A DNA stretch of 10,437 nucleotides from Bog-159 sp035602155. Its GTDB lineage: Bacteria; Acidobacteriota; Terriglobia; Bryobacterales; Bryobacteraceae. The notes under the pieces are model-generated. The model was not told where the DNA came from. It worked only from the letters and a program-made list of their open reading frames with translations, and searched no databases. Position numbers and translations under genes: made by a program. Position 1 is the first letter of the stretch. Each line of letters opens with the position of its first letter. Location: assembly GCA_035602155.1 (NCBI GenBank), contig DATNMW010000242.1, positions 1 through 10,437 on the forward strand. Reading direction: 5' to 3'. Below are positions 1 to 5,859 of the stretch, piece after piece.

Positions 1-286
1 GCAGCCCGGCATTTACCGGCGCGTACAAGCCATAGGCGCAGAGCTGCGCGGCGGGATTGATCGCGCGCGTTCGCCGGATCAAGGGGACGGCCAGGCGCGT
101 GGCAGTGTGCATCGGCAGGTAGAACGCCACTGCGTCTGCGGTCCGCAACGCTTCTTCATCGAGCGGCTGGCGCGCCAAATCCAGACAGGCGACCTCCGCG
201 CCGGCATTACGCAGCCATGCGGCGGGCGATGCCAGACCAAAAGGCTGATGGCCCAGTTCGTAGGTGGAAATCAGGAAAATTCTCAC
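1..286 (-). CDS. Radical SAM-type protein, N-terminal cobalamin-binding-like part (partial; resembles CUAEP/CCAEP-tail family)
   Basis: An open frame of 95 codons runs off the left edge. It starts at a GTG (286-284), and the in-frame TGA at 298-296 rules out a longer form. The protein begins VRIFLISTYELGHQPFGLAS, then PAAWLRNAGAEVACLDLA, and at residues 53-70 AFYLPMHTATRLAVPLIR. This looks like a B12-binding-like alpha/beta fold: beta-strand RIFLIST, a helix with AAWLRNAG, strand EVACLDL, and an 'AFYLPMHTATR' segment. I recall this pattern from the N-terminus of CUAEP/CCAEP-tail radical SAM proteins, a poorly characterised family in Acidobacteria and relatives whose tail can carry selenocysteine. 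The radical SAM CxxxCxxC motif and the tail would lie outside the window, so the enzyme class is inferred from the N-terminus alone. Shine-Dalgarno support is weak (GAAAG). The gene diverges from the toxin gene. Another cobalamin-binding-like protein cannot be excluded. Confidence 0.6.
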   Translation of the reverse strand, partial: MRIFLISTYELGHQPFGLASPAAWLRNAGAEVACLDLARQPLDEEALRTADAVAFYLPMHTATRLAVPLIRRTRAINPAAQLCAYGLYAPVNAGL

Positions 287-325
287 GTGCCGCTTTCAGT
301 GTGACACGGAAAGCAGGCGGCGGAT

Positions 326-350
326 TTGTATATGATGGTAGTATACTTAA
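326..350. promoter_or_regulatory. Putative divergent promoter/operator between the radical SAM-type gene and the toxin-antitoxin pair
   Basis: This AT-rich patch sits in an otherwise GC-rich 67-bp divergent intergenic region. AGTATACT (340-347) is a perfect 8-bp palindrome and contains TATACT (342-347), a 5/6 match to a -10 box. The arms GTATA (328-332) and TATAC (342-346) form a 5-bp inverted repeat with a 9-bp spacer. Transcription starting about 7 nt after TATACT would begin at or near the GTG at 354, giving a leaderless toxin mRNA. No convincing -35 is visible. Autoregulation by the antitoxin is typical of BrnTA loci, so this could be its operator, but that is inference. Confidence 0.35.
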
Positions 351-353
351 AGC

Positions 354-674
354 GTGGCGGCCGCCGATCGGTTGGAGAGTTGTACCGGCTTTGACTGGGA
401 CGAAGCCAGTCTCCGCAAGAACTGGGACCGGCATGGTGTGACTCCGGAGGAGGCTGAAGACGTCTTTTTTCAGGAGCCATTGATAATTCGCAGCGATTTG
501 CATCATTTAAAGAGCGAGAAGAGGTATTACGCGCTGGGACAGACGGCCGCTGGCCGCCGATTGTTTGCGGCGTTCACGATCCGCGGGGATCTCATACGGG
601 TGATCTCGGCCCGCGACATGAACCGCAACGAAGGAAAACTCTATGCGAGATGTGAAAAGGAAAACAATTCCTGA
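354..674 (+). CDS. brnT: BrnT-family type II toxin (ribonuclease)
   Basis: This 106-residue protein has the hallmarks of the BrnT (DUF497) family, which are RelE-like ribonucleases held inactive by a ribbon-helix-helix antitoxin. The family N-terminal block is at residues 13-33 (FDWDEASLRKNWDRHGVTPEE). R56 and R57-Y59 of the middle strand region follow, and the family C-terminal block is at 82-98 (RVISARDMNRNEGKLYA). Length fits the family (about 90-105). The start is uncertain. GTG 354 gives a short extra N-terminus, while TTG 372 would start only seven residues before FDWDE. Neither has a clear ribosome binding site, consistent with a leaderless transcript from the TATACT box. The stop overlaps the antitoxin start by 32 nt, so the two are surely co-expressed. 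Family assignment is firm; toxicity and RNA targets are inferred from characterised homologues. Confidence 0.85.
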   Translation: MAAADRLESCTGFDWDEASLRKNWDRHGVTPEEAEDVFFQEPLIIRSDLHHLKSEKRYYALGQTAAGRRLFAAFTIRGDLIRVISARDMNRNEGKLYARCEKENNS

Positions 675-939
675 ATTCAAGAGCGAGGACGGCGAAAGGA
701 AATTCTGGGCCACCGCGGATTCGACAGAGTACATGGATTGGTCCTCGGCAAAGCGCACGAAACTCATTCGTCTCAAACCGTCCCTAAAGACCATATCCTT
801 GCGGCTCCCCGTTTCGATGATCGAGGATCTGAAGGTGCTGGCGAACCAGCGCGATGTGCCGTATCAATCTCTGCTGAAGGTTTTCCTGGCGGAGCGTCTC
901 ACGCGGGAACGCCCGGTGCGGCCGGGCAGCCCGCAGTAG
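643..939 (+). CDS. Ribbon-helix-helix antitoxin, CopG/BrnA-like
   Basis: This 98-residue protein begins with the CopG-antitoxin signature: IPEFKSEDGERKFWATADST at residues 9-28, then EYMDW. That segment usually wraps the toxin. A ribbon-helix-helix DNA-binding domain follows: strand KTISLRLP (49-56), helix SMIEDLKVLANQRDVP (58-73), and a second helix with YQSLLKVFLAERL (74-86). The arrangement neutralises the BrnT toxin and represses the shared promoter in characterised systems. The start at ATG 643 lies 32 nt inside the toxin gene and has a good Shine-Dalgarno (GAAGGA, 630-635), so translation is independent as well as coupled. A GC hairpin (GCCCGG 911-916 with CCGGGC 922-927, loop of 5) lies in the last codons but lacks a following T-run. 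The gene could equally be named a COG5304-type CopG antitoxin; the symbol brnA is not certain. Confidence 0.85.
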   Translation: MRDVKRKTIPEFKSEDGERKFWATADSTEYMDWSSAKRTKLIRLKPSLKTISLRLPVSMIEDLKVLANQRDVPYQSLLKVFLAERLTRERPVRPGSPQ

Positions 940-988
940 AAGTGTCGGCAAGCGAAACCGCCTGCCCCACCAAGATCCCACCTCAGCC

Positions 989-1018
989 TGTAACCTTTCC
1001 CGCGTTCCCCGGTATTAT
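989..1018 (+). promoter_or_regulatory. Putative ECF-type autoregulatory promoter of the sigma factor operon
   Basis: TGTAACC (989-995) has the AAC core typical of ECF sigma -35 elements. About 16 nt later comes GTATTAT (1012-1018) in the -10 position, immediately before the sigma gene. Transcription would begin at about 1024-1026, essentially at the ATG, giving a leaderless message. That fits the absence of a clear Shine-Dalgarno before ATG 1026. Self-activation by the sigma factor encoded downstream is the usual ECF arrangement. I see no second copy of TGTAACC before any other gene in the window, so the proposal rests on this one site. Confidence 0.4.
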
Positions 1019-1025
1019 TGGGTGA

Positions 1026-1592
1026 ATGCCGGAAGCGCGGGCCGACAATGTTTTGATGCAGAAGATCCGGGATGGCGACTTGGCGAAGATGGCGGTGCTG
1101 TTCGAGCGCCATCATCGCGCGCTGTTCCGGTATTTTCTGCGGCTCACCGGCAATCGCGAGTTCAGTGAAGACCTGGTGCAGGACGTGTACTTTCGCATGC
1201 TGAAATACCGGCACACTTATCGGGATGGCAACCCTTTCACGTCCTGGATGTACCAGGTGGCGCGCAACGCGCACCTGGACGGGGTGCAGAAGCGCAAGGG
1301 AGAAATGCCCCTATTCGAGGAAGGGAGTGCGCAAGAGCAGGCCAGCGCGGAACCGGATCCCAGCGAGATCGTGCGCCGCCGGCAGGATCTGGGGTTGCTG
1401 CGCCGGGCGTTGGCGGCCTTGCCCGTGGAGAAGCGCGAAGTACTGGTGCTGAGCCGGTTTCAAAACCTGAAGTACGAGCAAATCGCGGATATCCTGGCCT
1501 GCGATGTGGGAACCGTGAAGGTGCGGGTCTATCGCGCCATCAAGGCGCTCAGTCAAGTCTTTTTTGAATTAGCCGGAGAGAAGGCATCATGA
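1026..1592 (+). CDS. ECF-subfamily RNA polymerase sigma-70 factor
   Basis: This 188-residue protein has only the two domains of an ECF sigma factor. Region sigma-2 is at about residues 20-92. It includes FERHHRALFRYFLRLTGN, the core-binding/melting segment EDLVQDVYFRMLKY (49-61), and the -10-recognition segment FTSWMYQVARNAHLDGVQKRKG (71-92). An acidic linker (97-115) leads to region sigma-4 (about 124-178), with LPVEKREVLVLSRFQNLKYEQIADIL followed by the helix-turn-helix DVGTVKVRVYRAIKAL. It would redirect RNA polymerase to ECF promoters. ATG 1026 has no good ribosome site; the next in-frame ATG (1056) would also keep the whole sigma-2 domain. The stop overlaps the next start (ATGA, 1589-1592), coupling it to its anti-sigma factor. 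Specific signal and regulon are unknown. Confidence 0.93.
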   Translation: MPEARADNVLMQKIRDGDLAKMAVLFERHHRALFRYFLRLTGNREFSEDLVQDVYFRMLKYRHTYRDGNPFTSWMYQVARNAHLDGVQKRKGEMPLFEEGSAQEQASAEPDPSEIVRRRQDLGLLRRALAALPVEKREVLVLSRFQNLKYEQIADILACDVGTVKVRVYRAIKALSQVFFELAGEKAS

Positions 1593-2377
1593 AGTGCGAT
1601 CAGGTAAAGGAACATATCGCCGATTATTTGGTGGGCGCCCTCAGCCCCACCGAGGCTGAGGAATTGGACGAGCATTTCGCCCAATGCACGGCCTGCAAAC
1701 AGGAAACCGCGGCCTTGTCGGAAACCTGGGAAATGCTCGGACTGCTGGAGCAGGAGCGGCCCAGCGCGCAAATGGGGCCGCGCTTCTACCAATCTCTGGA
1801 AGCGTACCGGCAGGGGATCCAAGCCGCTACGCCCGCGCCGGCCAAGCGCCGGTTCTTCGATTGGGGATGGCAGGGGTGGGCCTGGTCGGCGGCCCTGCTC
1901 ATCGGGGGCTTAGGAGGAGGTCAGTGGCTGGGCCAGCGCGAACGCGGGCAGCGCGACTTGGCGGGCCTGCAGGATGAAGTACACCACATGCGCCAACTGG
2001 TGACGCTGTCGCTGCTGGAGCAGCAATCCGCCAGCGAGCGGCTGCGGGGTGTGGACTATTCCTCCCGCGTGGACCAGTCCGACACGCCGGTACTCACGGC
2101 TCTGCTGCATGCGGTGAATCACGATCCGAACGTGAATGTGCGCCTGGCTGCGGTGGACGCACTGCGCAAGTTCGCCGGGAATCCGGCAGTGAAGGGAACA
2201 CTCGATCAGTCGCTGGTCAGGCAGGACTCGCCGCTGGTGCAACTCGCGCTCATCGATTTCATCGTGGACGAGCGCGACAAGGCCGCGTTGCCATCGCTCG
2301 CGGCTTTGGAGCGCAGTCCCACCGCGGATAGGAACGTCAAGGAGAAAGCCCTTTGGGGGTTGTCGCAATTGCAGTAA
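1589..2377 (+). CDS. Membrane-anchored zinc-finger anti-sigma factor with C-terminal HEAT repeats
   Basis: This 262-residue protein would hold the sigma factor of the preceding gene at the membrane. The N-terminal zf-HC2/ZAS anti-sigma domain spans about residues 1-52. It has the zinc motif H29-x3-C33-x2-C36 and an additional Cys at position 3. A linker with a basic stretch (AKRRFF) precedes a Trp-rich single membrane segment at about 91-114 (WGWQGWAWSAALLIGGLGGG). Next comes a charged helical, probably coiled-coil stretch (about 115-152). Two to three HEAT-like helical repeats follow at about 165-260 (HDPNVNVRLAAVDALRKFAG, DSPLVQLALIDFIVDERD, DRNVKEKALWGLSQL). N-in topology would put the HEAT part outside the cytoplasm as the sensor. 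The ribosome site GGAGAGAAGG lies just upstream of ATG 1589. The gene overlaps the sigma gene by 4 nt. Function is strong from family and position; the HEAT ligand is unknown. Confidence 0.88.
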   Translation: MKCDQVKEHIADYLVGALSPTEAEELDEHFAQCTACKQETAALSETWEMLGLLEQERPSAQMGPRFYQSLEAYRQGIQAATPAPAKRRFFDWGWQGWAWSAALLIGGLGGGQWLGQRERGQRDLAGLQDEVHHMRQLVTLSLLEQQSASERLRGVDYSSRVDQSDTPVLTALLHAVNHDPNVNVRLAAVDALRKFAGNPAVKGTLDQSLVRQDSPLVQLALIDFIVDERDKAALPSLAALERSPTADRNVKEKALWGLSQLQ

Positions 2378-2403
2378 TGCCCCACTCGGTAACGGAGACA
2401 GCT

Positions 2404-3249
2404 ATGCAGAAGAGATTTGCAATTATCTTTGGGTTATGCCTCGCGTGCCTGCCGCTTATGGCGGCAGACGTGGAGCAGAACGAAACCATCCAACAGACGT
2501 ATCCGCTATCGGGCTCCGCGCCGCAGAAGGTGATCGTGGACAACGTCGACGGATCGATCCATGTGACCGGCTATGCGGGCAACGAAGTCCGCTTGGTGGC
2601 GCACAAACGCTTGCGCGCCGATTCGCCCGAGTCCGCCGAGCGGGCGCGGCGCGACGTCAAGCTGGATATCGCGCAGGAGGCCGGCACCGTTCGCTTCTAT
2701 GTGGACGGGCCATTCCGCTGCCGCGACGGCGGCGTTCACATCGACCGGGATCCGGGTTACGAGGTGAAGTACGATTTCGAGCTGCAAGTGCCGCAGGATA
2801 CCGCCATCGATCTGAAGACTATCAACGACGGCGAGATCAAGGTCGAGGGCGTGGCGGGCGACTACAAAGTCGATAACATCAATGGCGGCGTCGAAATGAC
2901 GGAGCTTTCAGGTTCGGGTAAGGTCTACGCGCTGAACGGCAAGGTGAAAGTGACGTTTCGCGAAAACCCCCGCGGCAAGAGTTCGTTCGGATCGCTGAAC
3001 GGCGAAGTCCGAGTGAGTTTCCAGCCAAACCTGAATGCCGACGTGCGCTTCAAAACGTTCAACGGCGAGGTCTTTACGGATTTCCAGGTGACTTACTTGC
3101 CGCTGCCGGCCGCGGCGGCCGAACGCCACGGCGCGAAGTATGTCTACAAGAGCGGCGAGTGGTCCGCGGTGCGTGTGGGCCAAGGCGGTCCGGAGCTTAG
3201 TTTCGACGCATTCAACGGTAATATTCGAATTCTGAATCGAGGACAGTAA
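2404..3249 (+). CDS. Secreted DUF4097-family beta-solenoid protein (copy 1)
   Basis: This is a 281-residue exported protein. ATG 2404 is chosen because it has a Shine-Dalgarno (GGAGA, 2394-2398) and begins a classic signal peptide (MQKRFAIIFGLCLACLPLMA, cleavage after about residue 21). An in-frame upstream start at 2353 would bury the signal and overlap the previous gene. The mature part is DUF4097-like. Short strands alternate with Asn-Gly/Asp-Gly turns: VDNVDGSIHV, TINDGEIKV, DNINGGVEM, ALNGKVKV, SLNGEVRV, TFNGEVFT, AFNGNIRI. Rungs of about 20 residues such as these make a parallel beta-solenoid. DUF4097 proteins are poorly characterised, often annotated 'putative adhesin', and are common beside sigma/anti-sigma pairs and LiaFSR-type envelope systems. 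The gene is 26 bp after the anti-sigma gene and 2 bp before its paralogue, so it is very likely in the same operon. No catalytic motif is seen. Confidence 0.85.
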   Translation: MQKRFAIIFGLCLACLPLMAADVEQNETIQQTYPLSGSAPQKVIVDNVDGSIHVTGYAGNEVRLVAHKRLRADSPESAERARRDVKLDIAQEAGTVRFYVDGPFRCRDGGVHIDRDPGYEVKYDFELQVPQDTAIDLKTINDGEIKVEGVAGDYKVDNINGGVEMTELSGSGKVYALNGKVKVTFRENPRGKSSFGSLNGEVRVSFQPNLNADVRFKTFNGEVFTDFQVTYLPLPAAAAERHGAKYVYKSGEWSAVRVGQGGPELSFDAFNGNIRILNRGQ

Positions 3250-3251
3250 TC

Positions 3252-4076
3252 ATGCGAACACCAGTCGGTATATCGGCATTAATCCTGGCGGGGAGCCTGA
3301 CGGGCTTCGCGCAGGAAACACCGGACCATGTCAACGTCCCGTTGACGGATCCTTCGCGGCCGGCGGTAGTACACGCCTCTCTGATGAACGGCGGTATCAC
3401 GGTGACCGGCTATGGCGGCAAGGAGGTGATCGTGGAAGCTCGCCCCCGCCACGAAGGCGCGCACGAATCCAAGCCGGACCGCAAGGCCGAAGGCATGCAC
3501 CGGTTGGATAGCCGGGGCAGCGGCCTCAGCGTCGAGGAACAGGACAATGAGGTAAACATTGGCGTGAGTTCGATGAATCGCACGGTGGACCTGAACATCC
3601 AGGTGCCGTTCAATACTTCCTTGAAACTGAAGTGTCTCAACGACGGCGATATCAAGGTGGAGCGGGTAACCGGCGAAGTCGACGCGGACGATTTGAATGG
3701 CGGCGTGAAGCTGCTGAACATCTCGGGTGCGGTAGTGGCGCATTCGCTCAACGAGGATGTGGTCGTGACCCTCGACCAGGTGACACCGGGAAAGTCGATG
3801 TCGTTCAGCACCATGAACGGCGATGTGGACGTGACCATGCCGGCGGACGTGAAGGCCCGCGTCAGGTTGAAGGCCGACAACGGCGAGATCTACAGCGATT
3901 TCGACGTACATCCGGAAGCCAGTCCATCCAGCCCCAAGGTTTCGGAGACGCACGGCAAGGACGGGCGATTTCGGGTGCAGTTCGATAAGGTTACCTATGG
4001 GTCCATCAACGGCGGCGGCCCCGAAATACAGTTCACTACCTTCAACGGAAAGATTTATCTACGCAAGAAAAAGTAG
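3252..4076 (+). CDS. Secreted DUF4097-family beta-solenoid protein (copy 2)
   Basis: This 274-residue tandem paralogue follows the previous gene after only 2 nt. A signal peptide occupies residues 1-20 (MRTPVGISALILAGSLTGFA, cleavage before QE). The mature domain shows the same alternation of strands and NG/DG turns: LMNGGITVTGYGGKEVIVEA (44-63), CLNDGDIKV, DLNGGVKLL, SLNEDVVVT, TMNGDVDVT, ADNGEIYSD, TFNGKIYLR. Segments align block by block with copy 1: HVTGYAGNEV with TVTGYGGKEV, INDGEIKVEGVAGDYKVDNINGGVE with a matching stretch, and GGPELSFDAFNGNIRI with GGPEIQFTTFNGKIYL. This indicates a gene duplication followed by clear divergence. The start ATG 3252 has GAGGA about 8 nt upstream. A charged insert (residues 64-92) differs from copy 1. 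It ends in a basic tail (LRKKK). Role presumed in the cell envelope; no enzyme motif is visible. Confidence 0.85.
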   Translation: MRTPVGISALILAGSLTGFAQETPDHVNVPLTDPSRPAVVHASLMNGGITVTGYGGKEVIVEARPRHEGAHESKPDRKAEGMHRLDSRGSGLSVEEQDNEVNIGVSSMNRTVDLNIQVPFNTSLKLKCLNDGDIKVERVTGEVDADDLNGGVKLLNISGAVVAHSLNEDVVVTLDQVTPGKSMSFSTMNGDVDVTMPADVKARVRLKADNGEIYSDFDVHPEASPSSPKVSETHGKDGRFRVQFDKVTYGSINGGGPEIQFTTFNGKIYLRKKK

Positions 4077-4083
4077 GGAATTC

Positions 4084-4123
4084 TTACCTGCTAACCCGTT
4101 GTTAACCTAATAGAATTTATCCT
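4084..4123 (+). promoter_or_regulatory. AT-rich putative promoter region of the hybrid histidine kinase gene
   Basis: The 61-bp gap after the second DUF4097 gene is markedly AT-rich. It contains the palindrome GTTAAC (4101-4106), two related TAACC elements (4092-4096 and 4103-4107), and TAGAAT (4111-4116), a 5/6 match to a -10 box. No clear -35 box lies at the right distance, and there is no hairpin with a T-run that would terminate the upstream operon. The kinase may therefore have its own weak promoter or be read through from the sigma operon. Confidence 0.25.
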
Positions 4124-4137
4124 GGATTCAGTGACTT

Positions 4138-5679
4138 GTGCGCCATCGGTGCGGGCCATCGTACTTGGCAGTACGATTGCTCCGCCACCGGTGGATGGCT
4201 AGCCTCTCTATTGCCGAACCAGTGCGCTGGCATGCGCCGGCCCTGGAACAGGGCGGCCCGCTGCCGAGGCTATTCACGATGGGCTCGGATGGGGAGATCC
4301 GATCGGTCGAGACTCAAGATCTGCTCGAAAGAATCTGCGAAGGGGACACCGCGCGGGCCGAGGCTGTAAGGGCGGGGATCCGGGCTGTAGGCGCCGGGCG
4401 GGCGGACACCTTCAGCGTGGAATTTCCGTACCGCTTGCCGGATCGCGAGATGCGTATGCGCCTGGTGGCGGCCCCCTATCGCCAAGGCGCGGCCGAGGGC
4501 GTTCTGCTGACGCGCACCGACGCCGATCAAGACGCTCGCGTAGACCACCAAGCATACAAGATGGAGGCGCTGGGCAGGCTGGCCGGGGGCGTCGCTCACG
4601 ATTTCGCCAACCTGGTTACTTTGATCTCCGGTTACAGCGACCTATTGTTGAACCGCGCCAGCGCCCAGGATCCCAGCCGTCCGGAACTGGAAGAAATTCG
4701 CAGAGCGGCCGCGCGCGGCGCCGCGGCGACCGCGCAGATTTTGGATTTCATCCGCAAACAGGTGGCCTTGCCCGGTATCGTGCAACTGAACGCACTGGTG
4801 GCGGAAATGCTGAAGATGCTGCGGCCCATCATCGGCGAACATATCGGCTTGGCATTTACTCCGGACCCCAATCTGGGCGGGGTGAAGGTCGACTTTGCGC
4901 AGATGAGCCGCGTCATTATGAACCTGATGTTGAACGCACGGGATGCTATGCCGCGCGGTGGATCGATCGGGATCCGCACGGCGAACACGCAACTCCGGGC
5001 GGATTCAGGGCATCGGCTGCCGCCCGGCCGCTATGTCATGCTGGAGGTCTCCGACACCGGCGCCGGCATGGACCGGGAAACCCTGAGCCGGATCTTTCAG
5101 CCTTTCTTCACTACCAAAAACGGTGCGGGCACGGGCCTGGGTCTGAGCACGGTACACCGCATCGTCGAGGAGGCCGGCGGCGGAATTTGGGCGCGCAGCG
5201 AACCGGGCCCGGGCACCACCTTCACTATCTGCCTGCCGCGCGCCGGATCGGACCGGGAAATTGCCGACCCCCATTCGTCGCAGCATGCGCCCGGCAGGGG
5301 AACGGAAACGATCCTATTGGCGGAAGACGAGGAGAGCGTGCGCAAGCTCCTGAAACACTTGCTGGACGCCAGCGGTTACCAGGTTCTGGAGGCGGCGGAC
5401 GGCCGCGACGCCTTGCGCCTATTCGAGCAACATGGCGGTTCGATCGATTTGCTGTTAACCGATGTAATCATGCCCGGTCTAAACGGCCGCGATCTTGCCG
5501 AGAAGGCCACCGCTTCGAAGCCTGGCCTCAAGGTGATTTACATGTCCGGATACGCCGACGACGTGCTGTCCGGCGCCGGGACGCTTGGGCCGGGCATGTC
5601 GTTCCTGCGCAAACCTCTCAAACCGGATGTGCTGTCGGCGCACATTCGCGAAGTACTAGACAGGCCCGCGGTTCAATAG
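4138..5679 (+). CDS. Soluble hybrid sensor histidine kinase with C-terminal receiver domain
   Basis: This is a 513-residue signalling protein with no membrane segment. Residues about 40-135 look like a divergent PAS-type input domain ending in a PAC-like strand (MRMRLVAAPYRQGAAEGVLLTRTD). The HisKA domain has the phospho-acceptor H154 in AGGVAHDFANL; the family usually has HDFNN, so the residue three after His is Ala here. ATP-binding boxes follow: N-box NLMLNARDA (262-270), G1 DTGAGMD (306-312), F-box FQPFFTTK (320-327), G2 GAGTGLGLS (329-337), G3 GPGTTF (357-362). The receiver domain (about 390-508) keeps E396/D397, phospho-acceptor D442 in LLTDVIMP, S470 and K492 in LRKPL. It would autophosphorylate and pass the phosphate to its own receiver. 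There is no output domain, so a phosphotransfer partner is needed. The start is uncertain: GTG 4138 or ATG 4195, neither with a strong ribosome site. Confidence 0.9.
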   Translation: MRHRCGPSYLAVRLLRHRWMASLSIAEPVRWHAPALEQGGPLPRLFTMGSDGEIRSVETQDLLERICEGDTARAEAVRAGIRAVGAGRADTFSVEFPYRLPDREMRMRLVAAPYRQGAAEGVLLTRTDADQDARVDHQAYKMEALGRLAGGVAHDFANLVTLISGYSDLLLNRASAQDPSRPELEEIRRAAARGAAATAQILDFIRKQVALPGIVQLNALVAEMLKMLRPIIGEHIGLAFTPDPNLGGVKVDFAQMSRVIMNLMLNARDAMPRGGSIGIRTANTQLRADSGHRLPPGRYVMLEVSDTGAGMDRETLSRIFQPFFTTKNGAGTGLGLSTVHRIVEEAGGGIWARSEPGPGTTFTICLPRAGSDREIADPHSSQHAPGRGTETILLAEDEESVRKLLKHLLDASGYQVLEAADGRDALRLFEQHGGSIDLLLTDVIMPGLNGRDLAEKATASKPGLKVIYMSGYADDVLSGAGTLGPGMSFLRKPLKPDVLSAHIREVLDRPAVQ

Positions 5680-5699
5680 GTGGCGCGAACGCCCTCCAT

Positions 5700-5780
5700 T
5701 TAGATGGCATTAGATCGTGTTAGACCGTATTAGATCGATTTTAGACGGTGTTAGATCGTTTTATGCCGATTTACACTTTC
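5700..5780 (+). repeat. Tandem array of ~10-bp repeats, consensus TTAGATCGTG
   Basis: Eight consecutive near-decamers start at 5700, 5710, 5720, 5730, 5741, 5751, 5761 and 5771. The first six keep TTAGA exactly, followed by Y/T, S and G (for example TTAGATCGTG at 5710, TTAGACCGTA at 5720, TTAGACGGTG at 5741, TTAGATCGTT at 5751). The last two are degenerate (TTATGCCGAT, TTACACTTTC). Spacing is 10 bp except one 11-bp step, close to one DNA helical turn, so all TTAGA blocks face the same side of the helix. The array is AT-rich within a GC-rich neighbourhood. It occupies the 180-bp spacer between the kinase stop and the TPR gene and ends about 80 bp before the TPR start. It may be a binding array for a regulator or a simple slippage-derived minisatellite. 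Confidence 0.8.
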
Positions 5781-5859
5781 TTCACCTAACTCCCTCGCAG
5801 TTTCCGCGTCGATCCCAGTAATCGAGCGTGGCCGCGCCCGACATCGAAGGGAGGGCGCA

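Noticed and set aside
911..927. GC-rich hairpin (GCCCGG / CCGGGC, 5-nt loop) near the end of the antitoxin gene as a terminator
   Set aside because: It lies inside the coding sequence and has no T-run after it, so it does not fit an intrinsic terminator.
2353..2403. Upstream in-frame start for the first DUF4097 gene
   Set aside because: It would place 17 residues before a clear signal peptide and overlap the anti-sigma gene; ATG 2404 has the Shine-Dalgarno.
3279..3953. Minus-strand open frame of over 200 codons opposite the second DUF4097 gene
   Set aside because: No family motif or ribosome site is seen, and it is fully covered by a gene with signal peptide and paralogue support.
5682..5693. 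GGCG-CGAA-CGCC hairpin just after the kinase stop as a terminator
   Set aside because: The stem is only 4 bp and is not followed by a T-run. Such short GC stems are common in this composition.
5700..5780. Decanucleotide array read as a CRISPR or an iteron origin
   Set aside because: Units are about 10 bp with no separate spacers, and there are no cas, rep or DnaA-box features nearby.
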